A DNA stretch of 64,000 nt from Rallus limicola. Lineage: Eukaryota > Chordata > Aves > Gruiformes > Rallidae. Below the pieces are notes generated by a model that saw only the letters and a program-made list of their open reading frames with translations, was not told the DNA's origin and made no database searches. Each line of letters begins with the position of its first letter. The first letter of the stretch is position 1. Position numbers and translations under genes: made by a program. Shown here piece by piece: positions 56,401-63,002 of this stretch. The stretch spans positions 2,480,001-2,544,000 of the forward strand of contig JAKCOZ010000058.1 in the NCBI GenBank assembly GCA_022605955.1. The letters run 5' to 3'.

Positions 56401-59400
56401 GAGGGATGACAAACCAGCAAGTCTGATTTCCACTCCAGCCAATTTAGGGAAAACTGTAATAAAGACTAGTTCTAGCAAACTTCTGGATAACTAGAGTCCA
56501 ACAGAGAAGAATTAAACTTGTATTTTGCAGAAAGAAGTTAGTTGAGCAGAGGTGTTGTTCTTCGACAGACTCAATGGGTATGTGGTACTGAAACTTTGGA
56601 AAGCTCTTATGAAAATCCAAACACAGACCAGTCAGAATCACATACATCAATGTTGTGCATTTAAATGTTCAAAGAGGCTTTAGACAAAATCCCTCACAGA
56701 AGACTTCCAATTTCTTAAAGATGCTGTGGAGTAAGTGGGAAGGCCTTCTGAATCAATACCGAGTTCAGTCAGCAAGCAAAGAGGATGACTTCGTGAACAG
56801 TTTTTACAGTTGAGGAAGGCTGTAAGCAGGGTCCCCAAAAGACATGCAGTGGCATCTAAACTGCTTCATGTGTTCACAAAGGATGCTGAAAAAGGGAGCA
56901 AACGGGAAGGAGACACATTTGCTAATGACACGGATGAGAATCACACTGCAGGAATTAAAACTAAATTGTTGCAGAATGATCTGATGGTATTGAAGGCTGG
57001 GCAAGAAGATAGCAGACGAAATGCAATTCTGATACAGGCACAAGTATTAGAAAGTGTGGACATACATTCTAAATCTGCACACAGATTGATGTCTATAAGC
57101 CACATACATTATGAGTGAAAGTATCTTGGAGTTCATGTGGAAAGTTGTGGTGGTTCTGCCCGAAATGGTTGCTGAGCACCACACACCACTTACTCTCAGA
57201 GGAGAAACAGACAGAGCCCCCGGGGTGGGGGGGAAAGGGGAGCTGGGATAAGGACAGTTTACTGAAAGGGGAACAATAACAGCAGTAGAAAAATTCACTC
57301 ACACCCTGCGATAACACAGAGTACTTTACTGACCTAATGCCCCAGCCACTCTCAGACTGCCCCGGGGACACCCAGTAGCACCCCTCCCCAACCAGCCCCT
57401 TTTATGGGGGAATGATGTCAGGTGGTGTGGATAACAGCCCTGGGTAACTCAGCTCACCTGGGCTGGCTGCTTGGTGAGGTTAAGTCTGGCCTGGCCAGAA
57501 CCAGGACAACAGTGCTGTGAAAATTGTCACCCGGTGCTTTGCAGGGGTCACAAAAGGCAGGTAGAAGACAAGAATTAGCATAAGAAAGCAAAAGCCAGAA
57601 GGCAGTCCTGTGTTACTATGCTGCATGTATCTCTTGAAAGGTGATTCCCGTCTCCTTCTCCAAAGGGCGGATTAGAGTGTGAAAGCATCCAGTGAAGACA
57701 GACAAGCAGGACCATAAATGCAGAACAGCTTCCATGAGGGGAGTTCAAAGCCAGCAGACTGCAGTGTGAAAAAAGAGAGATCACCTTGGGTGAGGGCATG
57801 GGGGTGAAGGCATGGAACGAAGAGGACAATTGACAAGCTGCTGGTTACTCAGCACAGCAGAAGTAGGGGACACCAAACAAGGTGATCAGGCAGGAGGCTC
57901 ACAGCACACAGAAGGGAAATCTTAGGCTGCACACGGTATAATTTAACAACAGAGCCCAGCACACAGGAAGCTGCAGAAGCCAAAACTATAAATAGATTTG
58001 AAAAAAGTAGTCAGAGACATTAATGGAAGAAAGTCCATCAGTGGCTGTTAAAAGCAAAAAAAGCAAGTAACTCCTGACTCAGGAAGTCTTTAAATTGTAG
58101 ATTACTGCAAGCTGGGAAAGGACTGGAGAGAAGCATCACTATTGTTGGCCCTGTTCTTACATTGCTTTTCTAGACATCTGCTGCTGATTGCTCTCAGGGG
58201 CAGGCCATGATATGAGGTCACCCAGCAGGAGCACAACCATGAGCCCTCTCTTCAAAAGCATGGGGCAGATCTCTCTCTTGGAATTGTCCCCAAAAGACCT
58301 GAGGTGAAAAGTAAGGCAGCTTCACCCAGCCACAGAGCTGTGCATTCTACTCTAGGTATTAGCTGCAGCTCAGTGCTGGAGCAGTGGCATGGTTTCTGAA
58401 TTTAAGCTGACTTTTAGATGGTCACTCTGCTTTGAACAGAGGTAGGATGGACAGAAGTCCATTTGCATCCAACTAAGCAGACATAACCCTATCCTTCTCT
58501 TCTGCAACTGACCCTCTGGCATCCCATATCATCTCAAGAGTGCTCCTTAGGAGGAGGAGATGTCCTCCTGTCATCTGCTCCAATTCAACTTCATCATTCT
58601 TAAACACAGATGACAACAACTGTACACAACATGATACCAGATGATGCCTGCTACTCAGCATATGGAATTGCCATCTTCCCACCTTCCTTTCAACATTAGA
58701 GTCGTCCAACTTGGAAAGGAGTCCAGCTTTCCTCCAAGCAGCTGCTGTTGGCCAGAAGAGCTTGGACTGGAGGTGCACTTTGTGGGCACCAGTCCAGGCT
58801 GGTCACCATGGCTGCTATTGTTTGAACAGCAGTGTTTTAGCATGATGGGCAAAGAATCATGTTGGAATGCAGAAACCTCCATTCCAGATTTAAAAATAAA
58901 AAAATTCCACTAGCAGACCTCCAACCACTTCAATAGTATTTCCTGAAGACTGAAGGCTACACATAAAAAATAATTTCATACTCTTTAGTGCTGCATAAAT
59001 TAAACTTTGCTCTGGCCAGTAAGTTAGAAAATAAAGCTAAGCAACCCGTGTGCAGATCACCTGTGTTTCTGCAATTACTTCACAATTAGACAACTGCTGA
59101 AAGCAGCTGGAGGCAAATGCAATACATTTGCTAGCAAAACACAAAATGAAACAGTCTGTTTCAGTGCAAAAAAATTTATAAATGAGGTTGTAAAGAGAGC
59201 TGTTTGGCAAAGGGTAATCAAATAAAATGAAATATGGTACATTAAGTTTGGCACTTTGTGGCATTTCATTTTTGTTACTAAGAACATCACTAAAGGAAAT
59301 TCAATATATTCAATAGCGTTACTATGGTGTTCTGGAGGGTTGCAATGAATTTTTGCTAAGTCTTTAAAAAGGAAAGTGTTACATTACTGGTAAATCTAGA

Positions 59401-59811
59401 GAACTGAAGTTATTTAAAAACTGCATCTTAAAAATGTGACTGCCAGAATAAAAGTTTGCACATAAGCATATAAAGTGCTGACACGAGTTTTTCCCAGAAG
59501 TAGAATACTGAAAGTAGGTGTTATTTTATAATAATCAAAATGTTAATCACGGCAATGCACCAATAGCAGGACTTGTGCTAATTCCATGTAGCAAACTTAT
59601 TTTAAGCAATACAAAACTACAAGTGTTCTCCTGTGGTCGCCCATACCTGAAAAGGGATTCTCGTGACAGCCAGATTTCATTCTGCTTCACGGTCTTCCAA
59701 GAGAAGAGCAGCAGCAGTAAAGCAAAGAGGGTCAGAACAGTAACTCTCCACTTATTTAACCATGTAGACAGCTTTTTTAGACCGTGGACAAAAAGGATGC
59801 AGTACCCCATA
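14339..59811 (-). CDS. TMTC1: TMTC1, C-terminal half: 11 exons (join of the exons listed separately)
   Basis: TMTC1 is an ER membrane protein of the TMTC1-4 family. Family members are linked to O-mannosylation of cadherins, with the TPR region in the ER lumen. Eleven minus-strand exons (59647-59811, 51150-51263, 34839-34982, 26165-26273, 21038-21140, 18032-18167, 17151-17295, 16591-16728, 16076-16198, 15225-15302, 14339-14479) all have GT-AG borders and agreeing phases. They join to 464 residues plus a stop with no frame break. Residues about 22-39 form a hydrophobic helix. Residues about 65-450 form roughly eleven TPR units of the N-L-G/A, A-x-x-Y, A-L-x-L-x-P type. The tail is charged and helical. 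Phrases such as NEIWLSRESLF, GPEFADAYSSLASLL, CLECYRLLSAIYSKQE and LLKENLAKLDRLEKR match TMTC1 rather than TMTC2-4, as I recall them. N-terminal exons lie beyond the right edge. No lesion is visible, so the gene is probably functional. Confidence 0.93.
14480..15224 (-). other. TMTC1: TMTC1 intron, nothing recognised
   Basis: A 745-bp AT-rich intron with donor GTATG and acceptor TTCTCTGTAG. No repeat or RNA gene was seen. Confidence 0.7.
15225..15302 (-). CDS. TMTC1: TMTC1 exon (residues 393-418)
   Basis: The exon is 78 nt, 26 codons, phase 0 at both ends, so it could be skipped without a frameshift. It encodes SYKRAVELNPEQAQAWMNMG and GIEHIK: the second helix of one TPR and the first helix of the last TPR. 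Its acceptor is TTTATGTAG and its donor GTATG. Confidence 0.94.
15303..16075 (-). other. TMTC1: TMTC1 intron with an A-run
   Basis: A 773-bp intron. It contains a poly(A) run on the plus strand around 15347-15364, close to the acceptor of the 78-nt exon. No other feature was seen. Confidence 0.7.
16076..16198 (-). CDS. TMTC1: TMTC1 exon (residues 352-392)
   Basis: The exon is 123 nt, 41 codons, phase 0 at both ends. It encodes ALEAIEKALQLNPKDPKVIS, then ELFFTKGNQLREQNLLDKAF and E. This closes one TPR and supplies helix A of the next. The acceptor is TTTGCAG and the donor GTATG. Confidence 0.95.
16199..16590 (-). other. TMTC1: TMTC1 intron, nothing recognised
   Basis: A short 392-bp intron without a recognisable element. 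Confidence 0.7.
16591..16728 (-). CDS. TMTC1: TMTC1 exon (residues 306-351)
   Basis: The exon is 138 nt, 46 codons, phase 0 at both ends. It encodes AQVLAMMGRTKEAEKITNHI, then the strongly TMTC1-like CLECYRLLSAIYSKQEHYSK, so parts of two TPR units. The acceptor is CTCCATAG, with a weak pyrimidine tract. The donor is GTACTG, the least consensus-like donor among the eleven exons. Confidence 0.95.
16729..17150 (-). other. TMTC1: TMTC1 intron, nothing recognised
   Basis: A 422-bp intron. The plus-strand open frame running through it continues antisense across the neighbouring exon and is a shadow. Confidence 0.7.
17151..17295 (-). CDS. TMTC1: TMTC1 exon (residues 258-305)
   Basis: The exon is 145 nt. 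One base completes an Arg codon, then 48 codons end in phase 0. It encodes ALKVSRKAEILSPLGALYYN, then TGRYEEALHVYREAASLQPS, one full TPR. The acceptor is AATTCCAG and the donor GTGAGT. Confidence 0.95.
17296..18031 (-). other. TMTC1: TMTC1 intron, nothing recognised
   Basis: A 736-bp intron bounded by donor GTAAG and acceptor AATTCCAG. No repeat was recognised. Confidence 0.7.
18032..18167 (-). CDS. TMTC1: TMTC1 exon (residues 213-256)
   Basis: The exon is 136 nt. Two bases complete a Gly codon, then 44 codons and two bases of a split Arg codon. It encodes APEQAVSHYRQAIRLSPDHH, then VAMVNLGRLHRSLGQNKEAE and VWYK. This contributes to two TPR units. The acceptor is CTCTCCAG and the donor GTAAG. 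Confidence 0.95.
18168..21037 (-). other. TMTC1: TMTC1 intron, nothing recognised
   Basis: A 2.87-kb intron. I recognise no mobile element, RNA gene or extra exon in it. Confidence 0.6.
21038..21140 (-). CDS. TMTC1: TMTC1 exon (residues 178-211)
   Basis: The exon is 103 nt: 34 codons from phase 0, then one base of a split Gly codon. It encodes ERLKEAEEVYKTGIENCPES, then SDLHNNYGVFLVDT, which continues a TPR and begins the next. The acceptor is CTTTTAAG. The donor is GTAAGTA, close to consensus. Confidence 0.95.
21141..26164 (-). other. TMTC1: TMTC1 intron, nothing recognised
   Basis: A 5.0-kb AT-rich intron. No LTR, CR1 or RNA gene could be identified. Short open frames here have no family resemblance. 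Confidence 0.6.
26165..26273 (-). CDS. TMTC1: TMTC1 exon (residues 142-177)
   Basis: The exon is 109 nt. One base completes a Lys codon, then 36 codons end in phase 0. It encodes SQGKKEEAVILLQDSIKYGP, then EFADAYSSLASLLAEQ, one of the best-conserved TPR stretches of TMTC1. The acceptor is TGGCTGCAG and the donor GTAAC. Confidence 0.95.
28675..29075 (-). mobile_element. ERVL-type LTR fragment, same family as the copy at 33113
   Basis: It shares long blocks with 33113-33510, including TGGTGGTTTGACC, GGAGGCCAGATGCCCACCAA, GACAGGGAGAGATCATT, CCAGAGTCGGGTAATGAGAA and GCAGACTTCACTTTAGTCAT. It covers only the 3' part of the LTR in its own minus orientation. Homology stops near 29075, where a TG repeat begins, and the U3 start is missing. 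Confidence 0.8.
29074..29095 (+). repeat. (TG)n microsatellite at the LTR break
   Basis: A short interrupted TG repeat exactly where homology to the 33113 LTR ends. Confidence 0.85.
29152..29950 (+). mobile_element. Old, diverged CR1 LINE fragment
   Basis: CR1 landmarks in plus orientation, each with many substitutions: TGGATGACACAAAAATGGG, ATGAGGTTCAACAA, GGGGCTCCCCAGTG with GACATGGACATACTGGA, AGAACAGGTTGCTCAGAG, GGAGGTGTTCAAG, and AGAGGTCCATTCCAACATAA. The octamer tail has decayed to a single ATTCCTTGAAT-like stretch. It is much older than the copy at 2966. Confidence 0.85.
33113..34163 (-). mobile_element. Complete solo LTR, ERVL type, about 1.05 kb
   Basis: On the minus strand it starts TGTTGTGGTTTTGTGTGGCT and ends GGTCAAACCACCACA. 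Flanking pentamers CAAAC (33108-33112) and CATAC (34164-34168) match at four of five positions. A 5-bp duplication is typical of ERVL-class insertions. ATCATGTTTAAGAGG on the minus strand, around 34000-34014, is a TATA-like site. Nothing retroviral adjoins it, so it is a solo LTR. Plus-strand open frames inside it are not genes. Confidence 0.8.
34839..34982 (-). CDS. TMTC1: TMTC1 exon (residues 94-140)
   Basis: The exon is 144 nt. One base completes a Lys codon, then 47 codons and two bases of another split Lys codon. It encodes LYPRHASALNNLGTLTKDVV, then EAKDYYRRALQLNPHHNRAL and FNLGNLL, spanning two TPR units. The second TPR is shortened in its loop (TKDVVEAK), as in the family. The acceptor is TTTTTCCTAG and the donor GTAAGT. 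Confidence 0.96.
36624..37201 (-). mobile_element. Solo LTR, ERVL type, young copy with perfect 5-bp target duplication
   Basis: On the minus strand it starts TGTCCTGGTTTCAGACAGGA with ATAGAGTTAATTTC, and ends GGTGAAACCACGACA. The pentamer AAAAC flanks it exactly at 36619-36623 and 37202-37206, as expected of an ERVL-class insertion. GGATAAAGGGG near 37010 serves as a TATA-like box, followed by a CpG-rich segment. A near-identical copy lies at 62402. No gag or pol adjoins it. It lies in an intron in the same orientation as TMTC1. Confidence 0.88.
36704..36718 (+). repeat. G homopolymer inside the LTR
   Basis: A run of about 14 G in a purine tract of the LTR. The twin LTR at 62402 has only about 7 G here, so the run is length-variable. 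Confidence 0.8.
40514..41144 (+). mobile_element. LTR-like element in plus orientation (opposite to TMTC1)
   Basis: The proposed ends TGTCAC and GTGACA are inverted repeats. A polyadenylation signal AATAAA lies at 40926-40931, followed by a U5-like stretch (AACCTTGACTCCGTTTCGAG), as in retroviral LTRs. A 21-bp segment recurs identically at 40737-40757 and 40828-40848, with further partial copies between, like U3 enhancer repeats. I find no matching target duplication, so the ends may be wrong. The family was not recognised, and it differs from the six ERVL-type LTRs. Confidence 0.5.
40737..40848 (+). repeat. Degenerate direct repeats (CATCAGGAGCCATTCACACA unit)
   Basis: Two identical 21-mers (40737-40757, 40828-40848) plus a close copy at 40801-40818 and shorter CATCAGGA units. 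They sit in the presumed U3 of the LTR-like element. Confidence 0.85.
42355..42380 (+). repeat. A-rich simple repeat
   Basis: A run of A with G interruptions. No LINE or SINE body that I recognise precedes it. Confidence 0.85.
49545..49640 (+). mobile_element. Weak CR1 trace
   Basis: The short stretch GTTGGAGAAAGTTCAGAGAC, then TAGCAACAGGAATGACTGGG and GGCC, resembles the CR1 segment encoding [15 protein letters not shown]. Sequence after it no longer matches. It is either a very old remnant or chance. Confidence 0.4.
50921..50959 (+). repeat. (CA)n-type simple repeat
   Basis: GTGTGTACACATATGCGCGC followed by CA dinucleotides. It is an alternating purine-pyrimidine stretch. Confidence 0.8.
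51150..51263 (-). CDS. TMTC1: TMTC1 exon (residues 56-92)
   Basis: The exon is 114 nt. One base completes a Ser codon, then 37 codons and two bases of a split Lys codon. It encodes SGVKTLPHNAKVHYNYANFL, then KDQGRNTEAIYHYKTAL, the first TPR after the membrane region. The acceptor TTCGCAG is chosen over the downstream CTCAG because only it keeps the frame. The donor is GTAAGT. Confidence 0.95.
55780..57145 (+). mobile_element. Ancient L3/CR1-type LINE fragment, 5' part
   Basis: It matches the old amniote CR1/L3 pattern in plus orientation: GGTTAAACAGCATAGTAAAG, AAACATAAACCATAATTAGG, ATACATCAGATATAGGAAAC with CTGCCAAAG, CTGGGCCTGGTAGTACGCAC with CCAGAGGA (RT region), AAAGAGGCTTTAGACAAAAT, and later ATCTTGGAGTTCATGTGGA. 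Frames are broken throughout. It is much older than the other CR1 copies and was later split by the LTR at 57146. Confidence 0.75.
57146..57508 (-). mobile_element. Solo LTR, ERVL type, inserted in the ancient CR1
   Basis: On the minus strand it starts TGTCCTGGTTCTGGCCAGGC and ends GAACCACCACA, with CCCATAAAAGGGGC as a TATA box (about 57400). The flanks AAAGT (57141-57145) and ACAGT (57509-57513) match at four of five positions. It is a shorter relative (363 bp) of the 36624 and 62402 LTRs. CR1/L3-like sequence continues on both sides. Confidence 0.78.
57514..57640 (+). mobile_element. Ancient L3/CR1-type LINE fragment, continuation after the LTR
   Basis: GTCACCCGGTGCTTTGCAGG, then GGTCACAAAAGGC and ATTAGCATAAGAAAGC, resemble the L3 stretch that follows the CTTGGAGTCAT block in the consensus. 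It continues 55780-57145 across the inserted LTR. The right end is uncertain. Confidence 0.55.
59647..59811 (-). CDS. TMTC1: TMTC1 exon with a transmembrane helix (residues 1-54 of the visible part)
   Basis: The exon is 165 nt. One base completes a codon, then 54 codons and two bases of a split Ser codon. It encodes MGYCILFVHGLKKLSTWLNK, then the hydrophobic WRVTVLTLFALLLLLFSW, then KTVKQNEIWLSRESLF. The hydrophobic helix is the last membrane segment before the luminal TPR array, and NEIWLSRESLF is a TMTC signature. The acceptor lies after a very long pyrimidine tract. The donor is GTATG. The first Met is internal: earlier exons lie off the right edge. Confidence 0.95.
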
Positions 59812-59813
59812 CT

Positions 59814-59867
59814 GGAAGGAAAAAAAAAAAAGAAAAAAAAAAAGAAAGAAAAAAAAAAGGAAAAAGG
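59814..59867 (+). repeat. TMTC1: Purine-only A/G tract forming the splice polypyrimidine tract
   Basis: More than 50 consecutive A or G bases on the plus strand, so a T/C tract on the minus strand directly before the TMTC1 acceptor at 59812-59813. It is far longer than an ordinary polypyrimidine tract and likely length-variable. Confidence 0.9.
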
Positions 59868-62401
59868 TACCAAAAATTAAATTCTAGCACTCTGGTTTAT
59901 ATGCAAGACCATTCACAAATGCATTTTTTTTTACACAATTACAGGGTTTTTTGGACTAATTATATTTTCCAGGCTAACAAACTCCAATTCAACAGCAGTT
60001 TTCCTCAAGTCACTACACAATTTCCAAATTAATCTAAATGATAGACCCAGATGCCAGAAGTACAGTAGCGTACATAATACCACCCAGCATAATGGTAGCT
60101 TACACCAGCCCGCAGAAGGCAGCTGCTTTTCTGAACAGCAAGCTAAGAAAGCATCATGTAATAACAGTAATACTGAGCACTACTGGAGCAGCATGGAAGC
60201 AAAAAGCATTTGAACACAGGGAAGCCTCTAAGCAACGGGTGTCCAGTATTAATTCTAGTTTACAAATCGTGAAGCTGAGGCAGGAGAGTGAGTGTTGCAG
60301 CCAACACCACAGCAGGAAGGGGTGGCAGAGGCCACGGTGAAAGGGAGAAAACCCCTACCCAGGTCTTGCACATCTACACAAGGAGCAGCATGTTCATTCT
60401 GGCAGCCAGTCCAGGACAGCTGAGATGCTCTAGCAGAGCTTCCTCAGTGCCCTTCCAGGACACCACACAGGGTCTTCTCCAGCACCCTGCCTCTCCACAC
60501 TGAGGCATTTTATGTGAAACCAACTGCATTTGAAACAGAAGTCTTATTCTTGTGTAACTTTAAATCGATTCAGTAGTTCTTTACCTTAATTCAAGCATTA
60601 TGTCAACTCTTCCAACGATACCCCTCTGAGCTGGAAATGGAGTGCTTTCAGTTGCTATACTTAGTACTCAGCTCATTCTACTTGGCATTTTTAAAAAGGA
60701 ATTTCAATTCCTATTGCTTGAGGAATTTCACTAGCTTATCTATAACTCTTTAATGCAGTTACTTAGCACCTGATTTAGTTTTAGATTTAAAAACTGTCTT
60801 AGTCCAGGGAGCTCCCCCTGAAGAGAAAAGGGAGAGAGAGAGATCTGGAGTAATCACTGATAAAGGAAGACAAAAGAGCAGCCTTTCCCAGACACTGGCA
60901 CACCTTGAACCCCAGCTGAATCCCACACTTGAATGCAGGCAGGCTAGAGGCAGATACCTCACCACACCTGCCTGCACTCCAGCCAGAGGCCTACAGCCTC
61001 TCCTGGGCTGTACTGGGGCATCCAAGTAACTTCCTGGTGAGACAGCTGTGAGTTAAGAACAACACAATTTCCCTGTCAGAACTGACCTTGCAAGCAAGCA
61101 TGTGATATGGTGAAAGTCAATCCAGAAATCAGAAAAAGAAAAATGTCCCATCTTCAAGGAGCTGTGAGTGTGCTTCTTGGCACAGTTTCTCTGCCCTCTT
61201 GCAGGGCTGGGCACATTGCTATTGCCTGGGCTTCCAAAGGAGGGATTTTTGCTTTTACCGAAGGAAAAAGTGCCTCAGTTTTATGTACTGATCAGCACCA
61301 GGCAGTGGTGTTATCTCCAGCACAGTACAGGTGCTGTATAGGACACTGAGAGAGGTATAAACATAGGGGGTACATCCAGAGACAGCATTAGATCTGGTGA
61401 TGGGTCATTCAAAACTTCTTCATTGTTGTTTTAGAGATATCCCATTTTGCAGAAGTGGGTGTCTATTTTTTTTTTTCCACTTAACTACGCTTGCACTTTG
61501 TTGCAACACATTTCTTATGGCCCTTGCACTGGGTTTCTTTTCCATGAATTCTTTTGCATGCATGTTTATAGCACCTACATTAACTGCAAGCAGACATTTA
61601 GAGCTACAAACTGAGATGCTGGTGCCAAACAATCCAGCCTTTATAGCTATTGAACTCCACTTTAAAACCTCTGAAAAGCTAATCTCAGTAATAAGCTCTC
61701 CCCTTCCAACAAGAAATGCCTCAAAAACCTGCAGACGGTTTTCACTCTGTTATTTTGCCTTTCAGCAATTTCATCCTTCCCTTGGAATTAATTATCTGAC
61801 ATAAACATTATTTAATCACTTTAGCACAAGGCCATTTTCAAAGGAATTTCCCTACACGTTCACATTTTCAAGAACAGGCCTTTCCTAACAGAATTGTGAA
61901 CGTGTCCAGAAAACAAAAAATGCAAACGTCAATGTCTTGGTATTTATGTCAAATCCTGCCCCAGCTGTTGGGAATTTCTGCTTTAGCAGCAGCACTCAGT
62001 CTGCTGGTCCGGGCCTCAGCCAGCACCGCATTACAGCTCTCACAGCCACTGGGAAAGTGCTGCTTCCAGGGGTTCTTTACCAACATCTGCACTGTGTGGC
62101 CACAACAGTTACAAAGAGGCGCTGGGTGCTACACAGGAGTAATGGTCCATCTGAGACTGCAGTTCCCATCGCAGCAGCAGCACTGGCAATGACACATGTA
62201 GAAGTGCCCAGCTCTGCGTGGCATGTTTCACTGAGGGCTCACAAAGAACCTTCCAAGAGGGGTCTGCTGCCATTTTACTCTTACAGAGCAGGAACCCAAA
62301 ACCTGGCCCTCCTGTCAGGCAACTGGCAAACAAGGTGCTGAAGCTGCAGCCCCCAGCTCTAGCCATGAGAGGGGAGTACACAATGGAAACCCATGTGTCT
62401 T

Positions 62402-62982
62402 TGTCGTGGTTTCACCCGGGCTGTGGGCCGAGATCCACGCAGCTGCCTGCTCCTTAAAGTAAAAGAGCAGGAGAAAAGGGAAAGGGGGGGAAACAAGGGA
62501 AGGGAAAAGGAAGGGGCAAATAACTCCAAACCCAAGAAACTAAGAGGCCCGTGGGTTGGGATAAGGATAGTTTACTAAGAGAACAGAAAGATAAAATATA
62601 ACAATGCTAACAGGACTTTAGAGCAAAAGAATATGAAACTATTGATACACAATGCAGTTTCTCACCCAACCACACAGCTCAGGCCGCACCACCCAGAGCC
62701 GTCCCGGAACCCGACCGTCCCCCAAGACCCTCGCGTCCCGGCCGCTCGCGTCCCCGAACTGCCCCTCTTCCTCCCATCAGCCCCCCTTTATCCTGGGCAG
62801 GACGTAATTGGCATGGAATACTCTCTTTGGCCCATCTGGGTCACCTGTCCTGGCTTTGACTGTCTGACTGCAACTAGAAACATCAGGGTGTTATCAGCAC
62901 TGCTTTCATTTTAACTCCCAAACACAGCATTCCATCCGCTGCTACAGATGAAATTAACTCTATCCTGACTGAAACCAGGACA
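62402..62982 (-). mobile_element. Solo LTR, ERVL type, near-identical twin of 36624-37201
   Basis: It has the same ends (TGTCCTGGTTTCAG and AAACCACGACA on the minus strand) and a nearly identical body. Differences include a shorter G-run and a small rearranged segment near 62740-62766 (CCGCTCGCGTCCCCGAACTG). Flanking pentamers GTCTT and CCTAC do not match, so the target duplication is missing. Its CpG-rich block is retained. Confidence 0.87.
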
Positions 62983-63002
62983 CCTACAAACACAGAACAT
63001 TT

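Larger units (their letters stand above)
51264..59646 (-). other. TMTC1: TMTC1 intron, about 8.4 kb
   Basis: Contains an ancient CR1-type LINE (55780-57640) split by an LTR (57146-57508). Nothing was recognised in 51264-55779 or 57641-59646. Confidence 0.65.

Noticed and set aside
14339..59811. TMTC2, TMTC3 or TMTC4 as the identity of the TPR gene
   Set aside because: The NEIWLSRESLF region is shared by the family, but the C-terminal tail and the CLECYRLLSAIYSKQE stretch fit TMTC1, and the OVCH1-like neighbour agrees with the TMTC1 locus.
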